Source: Undaria pinnatifida (lineage: Eukaryota > Sar > Phaeophyceae > Laminariales > Alariaceae). From it: a stretch of DNA of 64,000 bases. This document shows, one piece after another, positions 1-10,996 of this stretch. The stretch lies in the NCBI GenBank assembly GCA_012845835.1, contig JABAKD010000017.1, positions 1 through 64,000 on the forward strand, in the 5' to 3' direction. A program made the translations under genes and the position numbers. Below the pieces are notes generated by a model that saw nothing but the letters and a program-made list of their open reading frames with translations, made no database searches and was not told the DNA's origin. Position 1 is the first letter of the stretch, and every line of letters starts with the position of its first letter.

Positions 1-233
1 GATCTCGGTTTCTTGTTGTCGCTAATATTCTTAGCTTCTGCTGAACATTGATCTTAGGTACTCTTGGTTGAAAGTGCTCTCAGAAATTTCAAGTTGTCAA
101 CGGTCATAGATACTCACCGCTGCCAATGACCTCTGCTGCATACTGTGAAATTTGCACCCAATTTCTCACTGTTGATTACGATCTCAGTCAATCAATCAAT
201 GTTGACAATGGTCTCGGTCACTCAGTGACTCAC
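1..233 (-). other. Intron 1 of the left-edge glycosyltransferase gene (partial)
   Basis: The sequence follows the GTGAGT donor of the exon at 234-681. It contains no convincing acceptor-exon pair. It does hold diverged short repeats, such as GATCTCGGT/GGTCTCGGTC and GTTGACAATG/GTTGATTACG-type words. The intron is open at the window edge. Confidence 0.55.
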
Positions 234-681
234 TGTTCATGTTGCTCCCGAGGCCGTGCTTCCTCCACACGTAGCTCCCTCTTCCCAGTCCACACCCTGC
301 CTTTTCGTCGTCGTACTTCTCCAGCCACGGTAAAGAGAAAACGTCACCCTCAACGGGCATGTCCTCCACAGGAGGGGCCATGTCAACACTCCCGCCTTCG
401 AGCAAGTGCTCACTTTTAACGCTCACGTCTTCGGCTTTTTGTACACTCTCAACGTTCGCGTCTTCGTCACTCTCAACGCCCACTTCTTCCAGTAGGCGGT
501 CGCTCTCAACGTTCGCATCTTCGACTAGCTGAAACGTCTCTACTCTCTGGATTTCTTCCGCAAGCACACTACGACAGGTCCAGCATCGAAGAAGCCCGAG
601 TATGAACAGCCTCCGCAGCGGTCGAGCAGACCTTTTGATGTTGGTGGCCACGACAGAGCTATTGACTGGCTTCCTAGTCAT
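234..681 (-). CDS. GT23/FUT8-like glycosyltransferase, first exon (gene continues off left edge)
   Basis: This is the first coding exon of a probable Golgi type II glycosyltransferase. It reads leftward from an ATG at 681. The N-terminus is basic (about residues 1-25), then a short hydrophobic stretch (about 26-42, LFILGLLRCW...) serves as a likely signal anchor. An acidic stem follows (about 43-115), built from repeats of a VESD-like unit. The conserved block VFS..W.E.Y....GCGLGRGSY.WR..GLGSNMN comes last. The exon ends after one base of the next codon at a canonical GTGAGT donor (228-233 on the plus strand). The block matches the end of exon 1 of the gene at 47226 in sequence and in intron phase. 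By analogy with that gene, GLGSNMN would be the start of the fucosyltransferase fold. The catalytic RRGDK region is outside the window. Function is inferred from the paralogue. Confidence 0.68.
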
Positions 682-1236
682 CGATGGGGACGAGATCGCT
701 GTAGGTATCGTAAGCGGCTACGCACCCACTTCGTGGGTGTAGAGGTATTTGTCAAGGCAACACAAAGTGGCAACACAAAGTGGATTATGGAGGCGCGCGG
801 CATTCAGTCGAAAATAGTGTTAGCATTTTCCTGGGGGACTGGACGTACGTATATAGTCTATATGATAAAAATGAAAGTTCACTCCAGCTGTGAGATCGAA
901 TATTTGTCGAAACTCATTTTTGCAATCTGTGTGTGATACTTTCGATCTTACATATATATAGTCGATCATGAATGAACACGGTCAGTTTAATAGAAGTAGC
1001 CATGCCTCAGGCGTGTAACATGGTTTACGTAAGTGTCAATTAGTGAGCAACAACAAGCCCACGACGCGTGCCACGATATTGCACAAATACAAGGTGGTTT
1101 AATTGACATGACATGTGCAGGGTGCGTAATCTTAGACGGCCAATCACCCCCGTGGTGTGTGTGTTTACTGTGCATCTACATTGACCAGTCGAAGCTGAGA
1201 GTGAGAGGATGCCAAATGTTCCCAAGGAAGTGTAGG
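682..1236. other. Intergenic, no gene seen
   Basis: Presumed 5' flank of the minus-strand glycosyltransferase gene. It contains a short direct repeat CAACACAAAGTGG (two copies near 758-783) and a short copy of the dispersed fixed-end repeat family. No coding signal is recognised. Confidence 0.5.
880..947 (+). repeat. Fixed-end repeat family, short copy
   Basis: The copy starts with CACTCCAGCTGTGAGATCGA and follows the family consensus (TTGTCGAAACTCAT, GTGTGTGATACT) for about 70 bases before similarity ends. An AT-rich tract (TATATGATAAAAATG) lies outside the fixed end, as at other copies. It is the shortest recognisable member apart from the decayed ones. Confidence 0.8.
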
Positions 1237-1266
1237 TTAGGGTTAGGGTTAGGGTTAGGGTTAGGG
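1237..1266 (+). repeat. Interstitial telomere-like tract (TTAGGG)5
   Basis: Five perfect TTAGGG units, preceded by a partial TAGG unit and followed by GGATCC. TTAGGG is the telomere repeat of many eukaryotes, including several stramenopile lineages. Unique sequence on both sides shows this is an internal tract and not a chromosome end. Confidence 0.92.
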
Positions 1267-3180
1267 ATCCTAGACGGACTTACTATTCTGCGACGACCAT
1301 TTATGGCTTGGTTTTGGTGCAAGTAAGCGTCAGTGGTAGGGCTACATTGGAGACACAAGAAATCACAAAGTTCGTGCGGCTTTCATCACCACAATCAGCA
1401 GAGCGATTGCAAGAATCGTGACACATTGATATATGGTGTGCATGTGCGGTAAAAATTATGTGTGTTGTGTGTAGTGTTTTGATTTGAATATTTATATCAT
1501 CCCAGCGTACTGCTGATGTTTCAAAGGCTAACAACATTACCATACATCAACATACCGTGTGTTGCTTGTGCCTAAAAATTTTGGAAGATACATCGTGCAG
1601 TACCTCATTCTCTTCTGGAGAGGAGGCATATTTCCATTTTGTTTGATAAACGGGGAAAAAAACATTCTAAGTGTAAGGAGAAAAAAAAGGGGAGAGACTT
1701 AACTTTAATTACCTATTTGACCGTTTGCATCCGACGGCAGTTGCAACCTGTTGTGTATCGTACGTGCTCAAGCATACGCCCTGTACACTCTTCGGCCAAA
1801 TGTGCAACATAGGTGGTGGCGAAGAAATCGACCGAAATGCAGCATACCATGGACTCACTCCTGCCTTCTACGAATATATCTCGTGTTTCGTTGTTTTCGT
1901 CTTTCAATGTCCTACTTGCAGTACCCCGTTTAGCATTTACCCCTCTTCGCGCGTTTTTGCGTGCGGCTGTTCATCGTGATTACGTGTTTTGCCTTTGCTG
2001 CTTTCATCCATTGTCCATGCGTCAGTTGCTACGAATACAGTTAGTGGGTTAATGAGACGTTGGGGATCTTCCACAGCCTACAAAAAATCTATGACCGCGG
2101 AAACGAGGTAGCGGAGCTTCATGGAGTACGCCCGTCCCACTCATGCCAGAGGAAACAAACGATATCTCGCTGTGATCAAGAGCTGGTGTCCAATTGTATA
2201 GTTTGACCCGTATACATCGAGTATTTCCAACCTCTTACCAGTCGTACATATACCCTCAAAATTGATCGCCCATGGACACGATGCAGTCCCTGTTTATTGA
2301 TTGCAATGTAATAATTTGAAGTACAGGTGAGTTTCTGATGATGGAGTATGCACTGTCCATCAATCAGCAGATGAAGATGTGTTACTTCAAACCAATGGTT
2401 GAACACGAATTAAACCGCTGTCGAGATCGCATCGAACGTGACCGTCAGAAGATTGAGCCCGTCGTACGGCGATATAGAGTGGGCCTAGCACTCATCGCTG
2501 GGATTCACATCCTCTGCGTTTCTAATACGTATAGTCGCTGAATGAACCATTCACGGGCGCACTTCTATTGTTATTTTTGATTTTTTTGTTTCAAAATTAA
2601 CTCACAATCGCCATAACCTGTTAATAGTGCGTGGTCAAACTTTTGTCAAGTTCCCATTCCGCTGGAAAAACGTCCCGGCAGGGGGCGAGCATCGGCTTGC
2701 TTCGTTGCGCATATATCACACACCCAAGCACTTACCTATATTCCAAAGGAATACCCACATGGAACAGACTACATGTTTAGATTGAATGATCGATGTACCG
2801 AGTGTTTTATATAACCAACAGCGCCGAGTGTTTCATTCTCATCTTCAAGGATATTTCCTCGGTCGGTGGGACTCTTCAACAAAACGTGCTCATAGGATTT
2901 CTTTTTTTTTTCTCTTTTTAATTTTATTGTCTCTACCCCCCCTCCGCAGCCATTTGCGGAGGCCGTGTTCTACTATTGGCAGCAATTTTTTGCAAGTTGA
3001 TGTAATGATTATAAAATGATGAACGATGTAATGGTGTAATGATGGTTCATGAGTCTCCTAAACTGAAGAAGTGTGTATTATTAATAGGTGTCGTTGGAAA
3101 AGCATGCATGTGCTTTACATTGACAATCTGTACTGTGTGGTATACATAACTAGTGCACACGGGTTTCGTGTTTTCTTTTA
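1267..3180. other. No recognisable gene
   Basis: Open frames here are at chance length and match no family I recognise. A pyrimidine-rich stretch occurs near 2900-2945 and a poly-T run at about 3181-3206 marks the next repeat. Nothing else stands out. Confidence 0.5.
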
Positions 3181-3480
3181 ATTTTTTTTTTTTTTTTTTT
3201 TTTTTTAGATCCTCCTGGGGATCCGGGTAAAAAAAGCTTAAGCTCCATACACTTTCGTTTGTGTACCAGTTTTCGTTCATCTGCAGAACGCAGACTTTGT
3301 GTCAACCTCCCCCCTCCGGTTTAGTCGACACTATGAACTTGCCGGCCTTCTTGGCTGATCCCTATACGGTTCAACCTAGAAGGTGAGATAGCCACCCAGG
3401 AATCGACAGCTCTTTTTGCTCTGTCTTTACCCTGGGTAGTGCGGGATTTGCCTGCGCCTGTTCATTTTTGACTCCTTCGA
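3181..3480 (+). repeat. LTR-like dispersed repeat, copy 1
   Basis: This segment and 45208-45560 share an ordered set of blocks. They are a long T-run, ATCCTCC.G.GGAT, an A-rich AAGCTT(T)AGCTC block, GGTG(G)AGATAGCCACCC, and a second block .GGGTAGTG.GGGA.TTGC near the end. Poly-T, a polyadenylation-like context and a GC-rich 3' block suggest a solo LTR or retroelement tail. No coding sequence or target duplication was found, so the class is inferred. Confidence 0.5.
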
Positions 3481-5670
3481 CGGTGGGTCTCCACCTGCCG
3501 TTAGAGAAAGGCGCACCCGCTAAACGAACCCGTTTGCCTAACCAGGGTCACACTCAGGCTGTGTCTTACCTCTCCATCTCAGCTTCCCCAAGACTTTGGG
3601 GTCGTGTTGTCCTTACACGATTATACCCCTGCCCTACTAATTATAGCGTCGGCTCGCCCTTAATCGTTTTGGGCGTATGGCATATGGCATGATGCGGTAA
3701 TGTTTGTATGGAGCTAGACAAGTGAAGGACCATCGAAAAACATTCCATATTGATGCAGGAGTACCCCAACATTAGTAGCACGCGTCCTCCGTCATGATCG
3801 TTCACACGGTACGCCGCATTCTTACGGCTCGCACGTATGCTGCGAAAGAGGTACAGGCTGGGTTAGTTAATAACAGCATTTTATACTCGTCATGAGATTT
3901 CGCAATCATTTTGAACTGTTATGGTTCCAAATTTGGCAGCAGAGGTACTGATCTGGCAGCGCATTTGCCGACGTAGGACAATTCAAATCCGATTTGAACT
4001 CAAGAGAGCGGAGAAGAAAACTTTTTTCCGTCAAATGCCAACACTAAAGTCTACGCGACAAACAGAAAACGATGCTGCTATTTAAAAGTAACAGGTGTGA
4101 ACATAAGGTATGGCCTCATAATCGATATTTATCGACTAATTCGATACCCATCAGGACATGTGGCGTGTTATGATATTCCGTACAAAGTTTAGATATTGCA
4201 ATGAGACTCACAACATCTGAGATTATCACGCCGATCTCATATCTTTCATATCAAACGCCTTTATTATGGGCAAGACAAACTTTAAAGGGAGTCCCCACTG
4301 CGTGCACCACATAGTGTTTTGTTTTCTCATCAGTTTTGGTCAACCAACAAGTCGGTAATTATTATATATTTTTTCTATCCCTTAACGCCCGATAAAAAAC
4401 CTGATGATGTCGGAAGCAGTCTCTAGGCCAGACTATAGCCAATCGTGAACATATCAAGTTTTTAGCTCAAAATTCAAGCAAAGCTGGCTGAGAATGTGAG
4501 CGACCAATTTAAAAGGTAGTCTTGGCTGGCCCAGCTCGTAGCCCGTGTTTCAACACAATATTTGCGGAATGACGGGACTGCCCAATGCAATTTCTTCGGA
4601 ACGCCATCCATTTGTTTTCATCGTCATTTAACAACTACATTTTGTCTTGTATACCTAATTCATGGCTTTGTCAACCGTGTTGCGCTTCCGTGTTTCTCCT
4701 GATCTATTTTGTGGTAAGGAAGGGAAGTGAAGGAAGGAAGGGTAGGAAGTAAACGAAGGCTGTAGAGATGTTCATGTTGCCTTAGCCTTACTTACAAAAA
4801 CACTTTTAAACATTTTCCTCTACCGCAGATTGCCCTTCCCCCCCCCCCCCCCACCGCTCTCTCCCTCTCCCCTCTCTCTCCATCTCTCTCTCCCCCTCTC
4901 TCGTGGAGTTTTTTTATACCCCTTTTCAGGCTATCGCGCTTCCAGTTGCTCGTCCAATCACTGTAAGTTTTCATTGCATATGCCACCGTTATTTATGTTA
5001 ATATGATATAATACGAGAAGTTTTAGCTGATAGGTGCGGGAAAACGTCCGAGCTTACCAGGTAGAAGGAAGCGAGTATGCGTGGGAAATTATTATACCCA
5101 TACACTTAGACTAACGCATCCACACGCACATCTACCTCTGTATATCAAGGCATTCCAGGCGGAATTTGTATTAAAAATGTTGTCCTCGTTCACACGTGGT
5201 GTCAACAAAGCAACAAACCAAAACTAGTTTCGAACCGTTCCCTGCGTCAAACCAAGTAAACCATTGGATCCAACGTTGAGCGCACCCAAGGCTCATCAAC
5301 TCCTACTCCCAAATATCCCACGAATTTAAGGGAGGACACATGCGGCTACTGATTAATCGGGATTCGTGTGATCCGCTGGCATAGATAGCGCATGCATTCG
5401 TAACGCCAGTAATCTCCACCAGTAGAGTCACGTATCGTGCCCGTTGGAAAAAAATATATATGGTCGTTTAAACCATCGGATGATGTATTGGGTAGGCCCA
5501 AAAAGTCGGAACAAAATTCGCCAGTTGTTGCTGCTTCCCAAAGATTCCGCCAGGTTACCGGGCAGATCACGCAATTGCTATTAATAGTACAAATATACTG
5601 TAATATATAAACTGTCAGACTGCACTTGTACTAATGATTTGTTTGGGAATATATTGTAAAAATTAAAATA
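3481..5670. other. No recognisable gene; C/CT-rich tract
   Basis: The only structured element is a C-run followed by (CT)n-type sequence at about 4837-4905. The plus-strand sequence from 3468 keeps an open frame of 74 codons, which is no longer than chance. Nothing else can be supported. Confidence 0.5.
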
Positions 5671-6170
5671 CACTCCAGCTGTGAGATCGAAGATTTCGTC
5701 GAAACTCATCTTTGCAAGCTGTGTGTGATACTCCGATCGCGCGCATTACGAGTTGTGTGTCCTCATTAAGGATATAGGTCGGCGACTCCCCTTACAACTA
5801 AAGTGTAGCTATCAGGGTCAACAGGATGATTTTAGTCAGTCTGTGCGCGGAAACTATAAAACCCGTTTCTGAGGGGGACAAAATCTGACAGCTGTGAAGG
5901 GAAAGGGGGGCCTGGTTTTGATCAAAAGCGAGCGGGTTTGGAGGGGGGCGGGGGGGGGGGGGGGGGGGGGGGGGGGCAGCTCAATATGTGCCTGGAAACT
6001 ATACATTATTTTGAGGGGATAAATGTGACGTTTTTGGAAATACTACAGCAGTTTATCATTTATATCCTGGGGTAATTCGTACAATCAGTGAGTAAAGAGA
6101 GGGTGGAGTGTTCGAGGGGGTGGGGTTGGGATGGGTTGGGGGGGGGAGGGTGGGGGGTATATGGCAGCAA
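5671..6170 (+). repeat. Fixed-end repeat family, long copy
   Basis: The copy begins at the fixed end CACTCCAGCTGTGAGATCGA. It then runs through the core (GTGTGTGATACTCCGATCGCGCG, CCTCATTAAGGATATAGGTC, TGTAGCTATCAGGGTCAACAGG). Next come sub-repeats of about 150-190 bp, each carrying a GGAAACTATA.A TATA-like word, GGGGATAAAT and a G-rich end. A run of about 30 G near 5945-5976 lies between sub-repeats. No open reading frame spans it. AT-rich DNA (TAAAAATTAAAATA) adjoins the fixed end. The sub-repeats resemble a VNTR region in a composite retroposon. Confidence 0.85.
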
Positions 6171-6502
6171 AAGGTGTTTTTCGTTATCGCTGAACATGTT
6201 AATCTAACCCGCCGGCGCAATTGGTTGGCAAACACCCACAGCTTTCTATAACGCAGTCTACGCCGTCATGGATAAGCCCAAGATAGCTACTGTAACAGGT
6301 ACTGCTATGCGCGTGAGCCCACTTCCTTTCCCTCGTCTTCTCAACAACCCTTTCATGACAAACAATGATAAGATCATTGATACGATGATACCATGGACTA
6401 CAACTGCAGAAATGATCCGACTCCACCACTATGCAGCGTGTCCCCGACGCATGGGTCCAATGATTTTTTTTCTCAAGCATACAAGTACAGTAATATCAAC
6501 TT

Positions 6503-6622
6503 TGAGATCGAGGATTTCGTCCATTCTCACCTTTGCGAGATAGGCGCTAAACTCTGATCGCGCGTGTTGTGTACTGCGTATGTTCTCAAGAAGCATATAG
6601 ATCGGCGAATCTCCTTAGTGCC
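6503..6622 (+). repeat. Fixed-end repeat family, diverged copy
   Basis: A degraded copy recognisable by TGAGATCGAGGATTTCGTC, CTCTGATCGCGCGTG and CATATAGATCGGCGA-type blocks in the same order as in better copies. The fixed end itself is eroded. It lies about 330 bp beyond the copy ending near 6170. Confidence 0.6.
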
Positions 6623-7355
6623 ATGACTAGCTCCTGCTACTGTTGTTGCAGTTTACCTTTGTGTACTTTTTTCGTACGAATTTATCGTTCCCCCCCACCT
6701 CTTTCTCAGAGGGGGAACCCCGGATCCGAGCAAGGTCTCGTACCAGGGATACCTATTATAGTACGGCCTTTACTAGCGCCTTACTTGAGTGTGTTTAAAC
6801 AAAACAATTAATAATACCAGCAGAAACGGTTTCAGAGTGCGTTCGCAGAGATAGGGGCTCGACGACGTTCATAGTGTCTACCACACACAGCCCAATTTGT
6901 TATCATGTCCGCACCATCGCAACAACATTGTCATTTAGAGCATAGCACATCATCACATCGTATTTTCAAGAAGAGGAAAAGGGCGTAAACAAGGCTGGTT
7001 GTAATATGTGGGTTGATTAACTGCTTTGATGCTGCTGGCCTGTTAGTCGTGGTCTAGTCGACAGGTTGTCTGTATGTCAACGGTTTTGTGTGCAATTTTT
7101 CATGGTCTGAATCGAAAGAACGGCGTAGACATGCGCCAGAAAATAAACTTGGGTTTTTCAACATGAATAAGCTTGTACGCACTTGACGATTCGGAATTTG
7201 GCCAAAAACGTGCCTTTTTTGGCGGTGATTCTACAACTAACAGCCGCCGCTAAAACTAGCTATTTTCTTTGATGAACCTTTCATGGCTGCTCGACACGAG
7301 GAAAGATAATATGAAAAATAAAAACTTCATATATTTAGTGTTTGCAAAGGGCTAA
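6623..7355. other. No recognisable gene
   Basis: Apart from a C-run near 6690, no repeat, RNA gene or coding signal is seen. Open frames are short and have no family resemblance. Confidence 0.45.
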
Positions 7356-7384
7356 ACTACTAGTACTACTAGTACTAATACCAG

Positions 7385-7420
<36 letters not shown>

Positions 7421-7490
7421 TACTTCTACTACTACCACTGCTGCTACTACTACTACCTCTACTACTACTACTACTACCATAGTACTACTG
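7356..7490 (+). repeat. Compound CTA trinucleotide array
   Basis: A run of ACT/CTA triplets, interrupted by TAGTACTAATACCAG, CTTCTA and CCT variants. It is imperfect over about 135 bp, unlike the nearly pure TAC array at 34090. Confidence 0.9.
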
Positions 7491-7500
7491 CTATCGAACG

Positions 7501-7746
7501 ATGACGTCAGGGGGGCACGGAGCACCCAATTTCAGGAATTACGGCCGGGAGCTGGTTTCGAAACCGGCGAGTTCGTTAACGACGTGTTGGGGGGCTACTG
7601 TAGAACGACTCGGCGGCAGACGTGGCACGAAGCGAGAACGGCCGAGGCCGCCGCTGGCAGAGTCGAGAGGGGCGAGCAAAGTGAAGAACGTCCAGGAATC
7701 AGCAGCGCGCCGAGTGTCTAATCTCGGCTTGTCAAGATATTTTTAA
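7501..7746 (+). CDS. GC-rich small open frame, unknown
   Basis: An 81-codon frame starting just after the CTA array. It is markedly GC-richer than its surroundings, and its predicted product is basic and rich in Arg, Gly and Ser. A 14-base palindromic word GGTTTCGAAACCGG sits inside. No domain is recognised and no splice sites are convincing. It may be a decayed exon, part of a retroelement leader, or noncoding DNA that happens to be GC-rich. Confidence 0.15.
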   Translation: MTSGGHGAPNFRNYGRELVSKPASSLTTCWGATVERLGGRRGTKRERPRPPLAESRGASKVKNVQESAARRVSNLGLSRYF

Positions 7747-7967
7747 TAGGCAGCCTAACCCGATTCATATAGGACCTTTCGGCTGCTGTCGCGCAACCGC
7801 TGGGTGAATCTTCAAGTACAGTTTGATTATTATTGTTGATTTTTCCAACCGCTTATTCGGGAGACATTTGCGCGAATGGGACCTTGTTTCGGTCATACCT
7901 TAGTGTAACTGCGTATACATCCTGCGCCATCTGGTATTCGTCGGCAGATATGATGACAAAAATAATA

Positions 7968-8480
7968 CACTCCAGCTGTGAGATCGAAGATTTTGTCAAA
8001 ACTCATCTCTGCAAGCTCTGTGTGATACTCCGATTGCGCGTATTACGGGTTGTGTGTCCTCATTAAGGATACAGGTCGGCGAATCCCCTTGCAACTACAG
8101 TGTAGCTATCAGGGTCAACAGGGTAATGTTAGTCAGTCTGTGCGCGGAGACTATAAAACCCGTTTTTGAGGGAAACAAAATCTGACAGCTGTGGAAGGAA
8201 ATGCATCACTTTATCAAGTGAATGTTATAAGTGGGATAACCGGTGAAGGGGGAGCGGAGTGTTTAAAGACGTGGGGGGCTGGGTTTGATCAAGAGGGAGC
8301 TGGGCGGGGGGGGGGGGGGGTTAGCTCAATCTGTGCGTGGAAACTATAAATTCTTTAAGAGGATAAATCTCACGGTTTTTGAAAGAATGCACCAGTTAAT
8401 CATGTATATCTTGTAAGTCGTACAACCAGCGAGGAAACGGCGGAGCATTCTAGGCGGTGGGGGTGGGGTTGGGGAACGGT
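7968..8480 (+). repeat. Fixed-end repeat family, long copy
   Basis: Same order as the copy at 5671. The fixed end CACTCCAGCTGTGAGATCGA sits after AATAATA, then the core block. The first sub-repeat carries CTATAAAACCCGTTT and AAATGCATC.CTTTATCAAGTG. A G-run lies at about 8309-8321, and a second sub-repeat carries GTGGAAACTATAAATTCTTT. The G-runs differ in length between copies, as expected for slippage. Confidence 0.85.
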
Positions 8481-9090
8481 TTTATGTTTTGTTTGCGTTT
8501 TCGGCTTCTAGAATTCGTATTTAAGGCGTATCGCACTTCCCCACTTGTGACCCGATAGCATGGCTATGAACCTGAAAAGTTTGAGTTTCCATAATGGCAG
8601 TCTTACACTCTTTGTCGAGCCACCATGTACGAGAAAGGTTGCATAGTATTTGTGCGGGTACATGTCCCGCCGAGATTGACGTTGGTACCGTGCGGGTTTA
8701 GCGTTAAGAGTGGTGGACGAGAGGGACACAAATATCTGTTGATGCACGCATAGACACACGGACGCGCGGACACATGAATCAATGCAGAGGGAAGTATATC
8801 CTCACATACATATCACCCGAAATAAATATACGGTGTTTTGGAATGGGAGAGAAAACAGGCGCGCGCTCTGCGCTTGCGTGCCTCAATACTTAGACGAGCA
8901 TATACTGGTCGTCGTGGAAGTGGTACCGTTGTTTCAACAAGAGGGATGTAAGTCCAATACCAGGTATGCACTTTCGCGAGACCGTCAGCCTCCTCGTGGT
9001 ACAAGCTAGTAATGAACGGCGTGCCGAGTAGGTATTCTGGTCATAGGTTGGTTGTAAAACAGTGTACAGAAGTACGACCAGATTGGGCCT
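8481..9090. other. No recognisable gene
   Basis: No structured repeat and no coding signal beyond chance-length frames. Confidence 0.45.
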
Positions 9091-10085
9091 TTACTATTGC
9101 CGACGAAGTCGCCATACCGTGAGTAACCGAGATACAGCATGCATTACTCCATTGTTGTCCGTTGCGTAAACCACGGCGTATCGCATGGCCGACGCCACAT
9201 GGGCTATGATAGCGAGGGCTACCCCGTGAGCTACCTCGGGGGTCCAAATGTATTCCCCATATGCTATGCCATGGGAACCTTCATGGAGTAACCCATAACC
9301 TACCCCATGCGTTAGCTCATGGCATGCCCCATAGATTAGCCCATGACGTAGCCCATGGCATAGTCCCACGGGCTATAACCAAATACCAATGTCATAACCC
9401 TCCAGGCATATATGCCATAACCCACCAGACATATATGCCATAACCCACCAGGCAAACCCACCAGGCATTATAGGATATAAGCCATGGGGTAGGTGATGGG
9501 ATAACTCACGGGAGAGTCCATGAGGTACACCATGAAACATAGTTCACTACAGTATACCCCACAGGATAGACCGCGGGTCAGTCCATGGATTATGCCGTGG
9601 GATCGGGAAGACTACCCCCCCCCATGGAGGCAAAGTGCACAATGACGTACCCTCTAGGATCCCGTGGAATCCATGGGATAGGCTATGGGGCACATTGATC
9701 CATGGGTTAAGCCATGGGGGTTATGGCCAATCTCAAGATGTACCCCATGGCTTAACCTATGGGGCGGAATTAGCTATAGCCTATCCCATGAGACCGATTA
9801 AGCTATGGACTATCCCATGGGGGCCCATAGGGTATCGCATGGAGCAATGCACATCATGAGTTGCGCCATGAGGTACGCCATGAGTTGCGCCATGAGGCAT
9901 GCCATGTACTTCAGAGGATAAACCATGGCGTAAATGTGGTGCCGTATGGGATCCTAAGGGGCACGTCAAGGATTCCGTGGTATATGCCACGGGGTACCCC
10001 ACGGGGTACGTTGATCGATGGGATAACCTATGGGAAGGTTGGGATAACTCCATGAGATACCACATGAGATACCCCATGCTTTATC
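9091..10085. repeat. Degenerate 12-bp CATGGG minisatellite array
   Basis: About 1 kb dominated by a 12-bp unit, approximately ATGGG.TA.... On the plus strand near 9480 the period is clear: ATGGGGTAGGTG, ATGGGATAACTC, ACGGGAGAGTCC, ATGAGGTACACC. To the left (about 9100-9370) the unit reads in the opposite orientation, TA.CCCAT..... with the same 12-bp spacing. CCATGG occurs about eleven times. Translations give four-residue periodicity (HG.. units) on either strand, but stops interrupt every frame. The array is therefore best seen as a noncoding minisatellite with an orientation switch. Confidence 0.85.
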
Positions 10086-10238
10086 CAAACAATGTATATC
10101 ACCGCACACAGTATCTGTTGTCGACAGGGCTGTAGAGCTCTCCTGAAGGAGATAGCACCAGATAGACATTTTCTCTGGTAACACGTTTTGTGTGGGGTGT
10201 AGACTAGAGGTCCTGAGTCAGCCTCCGCGCATTATCAG

Positions 10239-10996
10239 GCAGTCGGATTTGTCAGTCGAAAACAACCTTTTTCGACTGAAGCCCAAATGGGGCTTTCTTA
10301 CGCAGTCGAAAAAGGGCTTTTTCGACTCAATTTTTTTCGACTGAGAATTCCGACTGGCGGGTCCAGTCGAAAAACTTGACTTTTTCGACTGGATCCTCCA
10401 GTCGAAAAACTTAGTCGAAAAAGTTTTACACGTGTTTTTTGAACCGATCGCATCGCTCATTCCACCACCAAACACACACCCACACGGCCACACGGCCACA
10501 CACCGACACCAAGTACCACAGTGCAGTATCATACAAGGCGCTGACGATGGCTTGGCTATCCCAGCTGTTGCTTCTCGCAGCAAGTCAGCGTGGTGCATTC
10601 CCAGTTTGCTCGCCAGCAGCGTGTATCACACGATGGCAGCAGCGCGCGGTCTCGATCCCATGCTGCCATCAACGGCTTCGGCTGCTGTAGCTTTTGCGGC
10701 TCTCAGATGAGTGCAACTTCACGAAGGTAGCTTTGACGGCTTTCGGCTAAGCCAAAGCCACCAACTCCTTGGGACGGGGGTTCGTCGAGCCGTTGCTCGC
10801 GGAGAAAGCGCGAAGCACATAGCTGCCAGCCGATTTCGACTGCTGTACAGCATTACTCCCTCACACCAACCTCCTCTAGGAAGAGCACCAAAACTATAAA
10901 ATCGACTCGACTGACGATAAGAAGAAGGACCAGAAGAATCCAGTCGAAAAAAGTCTAGTTGAAAAGGGCTGTTTTCGCCTGGCGGAATCCGACTGC
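10239..10996. mobile_element. Candidate terminal-inverted-repeat DNA element with AGTCGAAAAA motifs
   Basis: The left end reads GCAGTCGGATT and the right end is its complement AATCCGACTGC. Looser similarity continues about 30 bp inward, where GAAAACA.CC is shared. At least nine copies of AGTCGAAAA or its complement TTTTCGACT lie inside, mostly within 200 bp of the left end and alternating in direction. One more lies near 10940. The middle (about 10440-10900) is unrelated and encodes nothing recognisable. Clustered motifs near a terminus resemble subterminal transposase-binding repeats. No clear target duplication is seen (ATTATCAG left, GTAAAAAA right), so the exact ends are uncertain. Confidence 0.5.

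Noticed and set aside
1237-1266. True chromosome end
   Set aside because: Only 30 bp of TTAGGG with unique sequence and a gene further out on the left.
7540-7575. tRNA-like T-loop word GGTTTCGAAACC
   Set aside because: It is a perfect palindrome and no acceptor, D or anticodon stems can be placed around it.
9480-10080. CRISPR-like array
   Set aside because: Repeat units are 12 bp, degenerate and without unique spacers; the genome is clearly eukaryotic.
9091-10085. Histidine-glycine repeat protein
   Set aside because: Four-residue periodicity exists on both strands and in several frames, with stops in all; it is a 12-bp DNA repeat.
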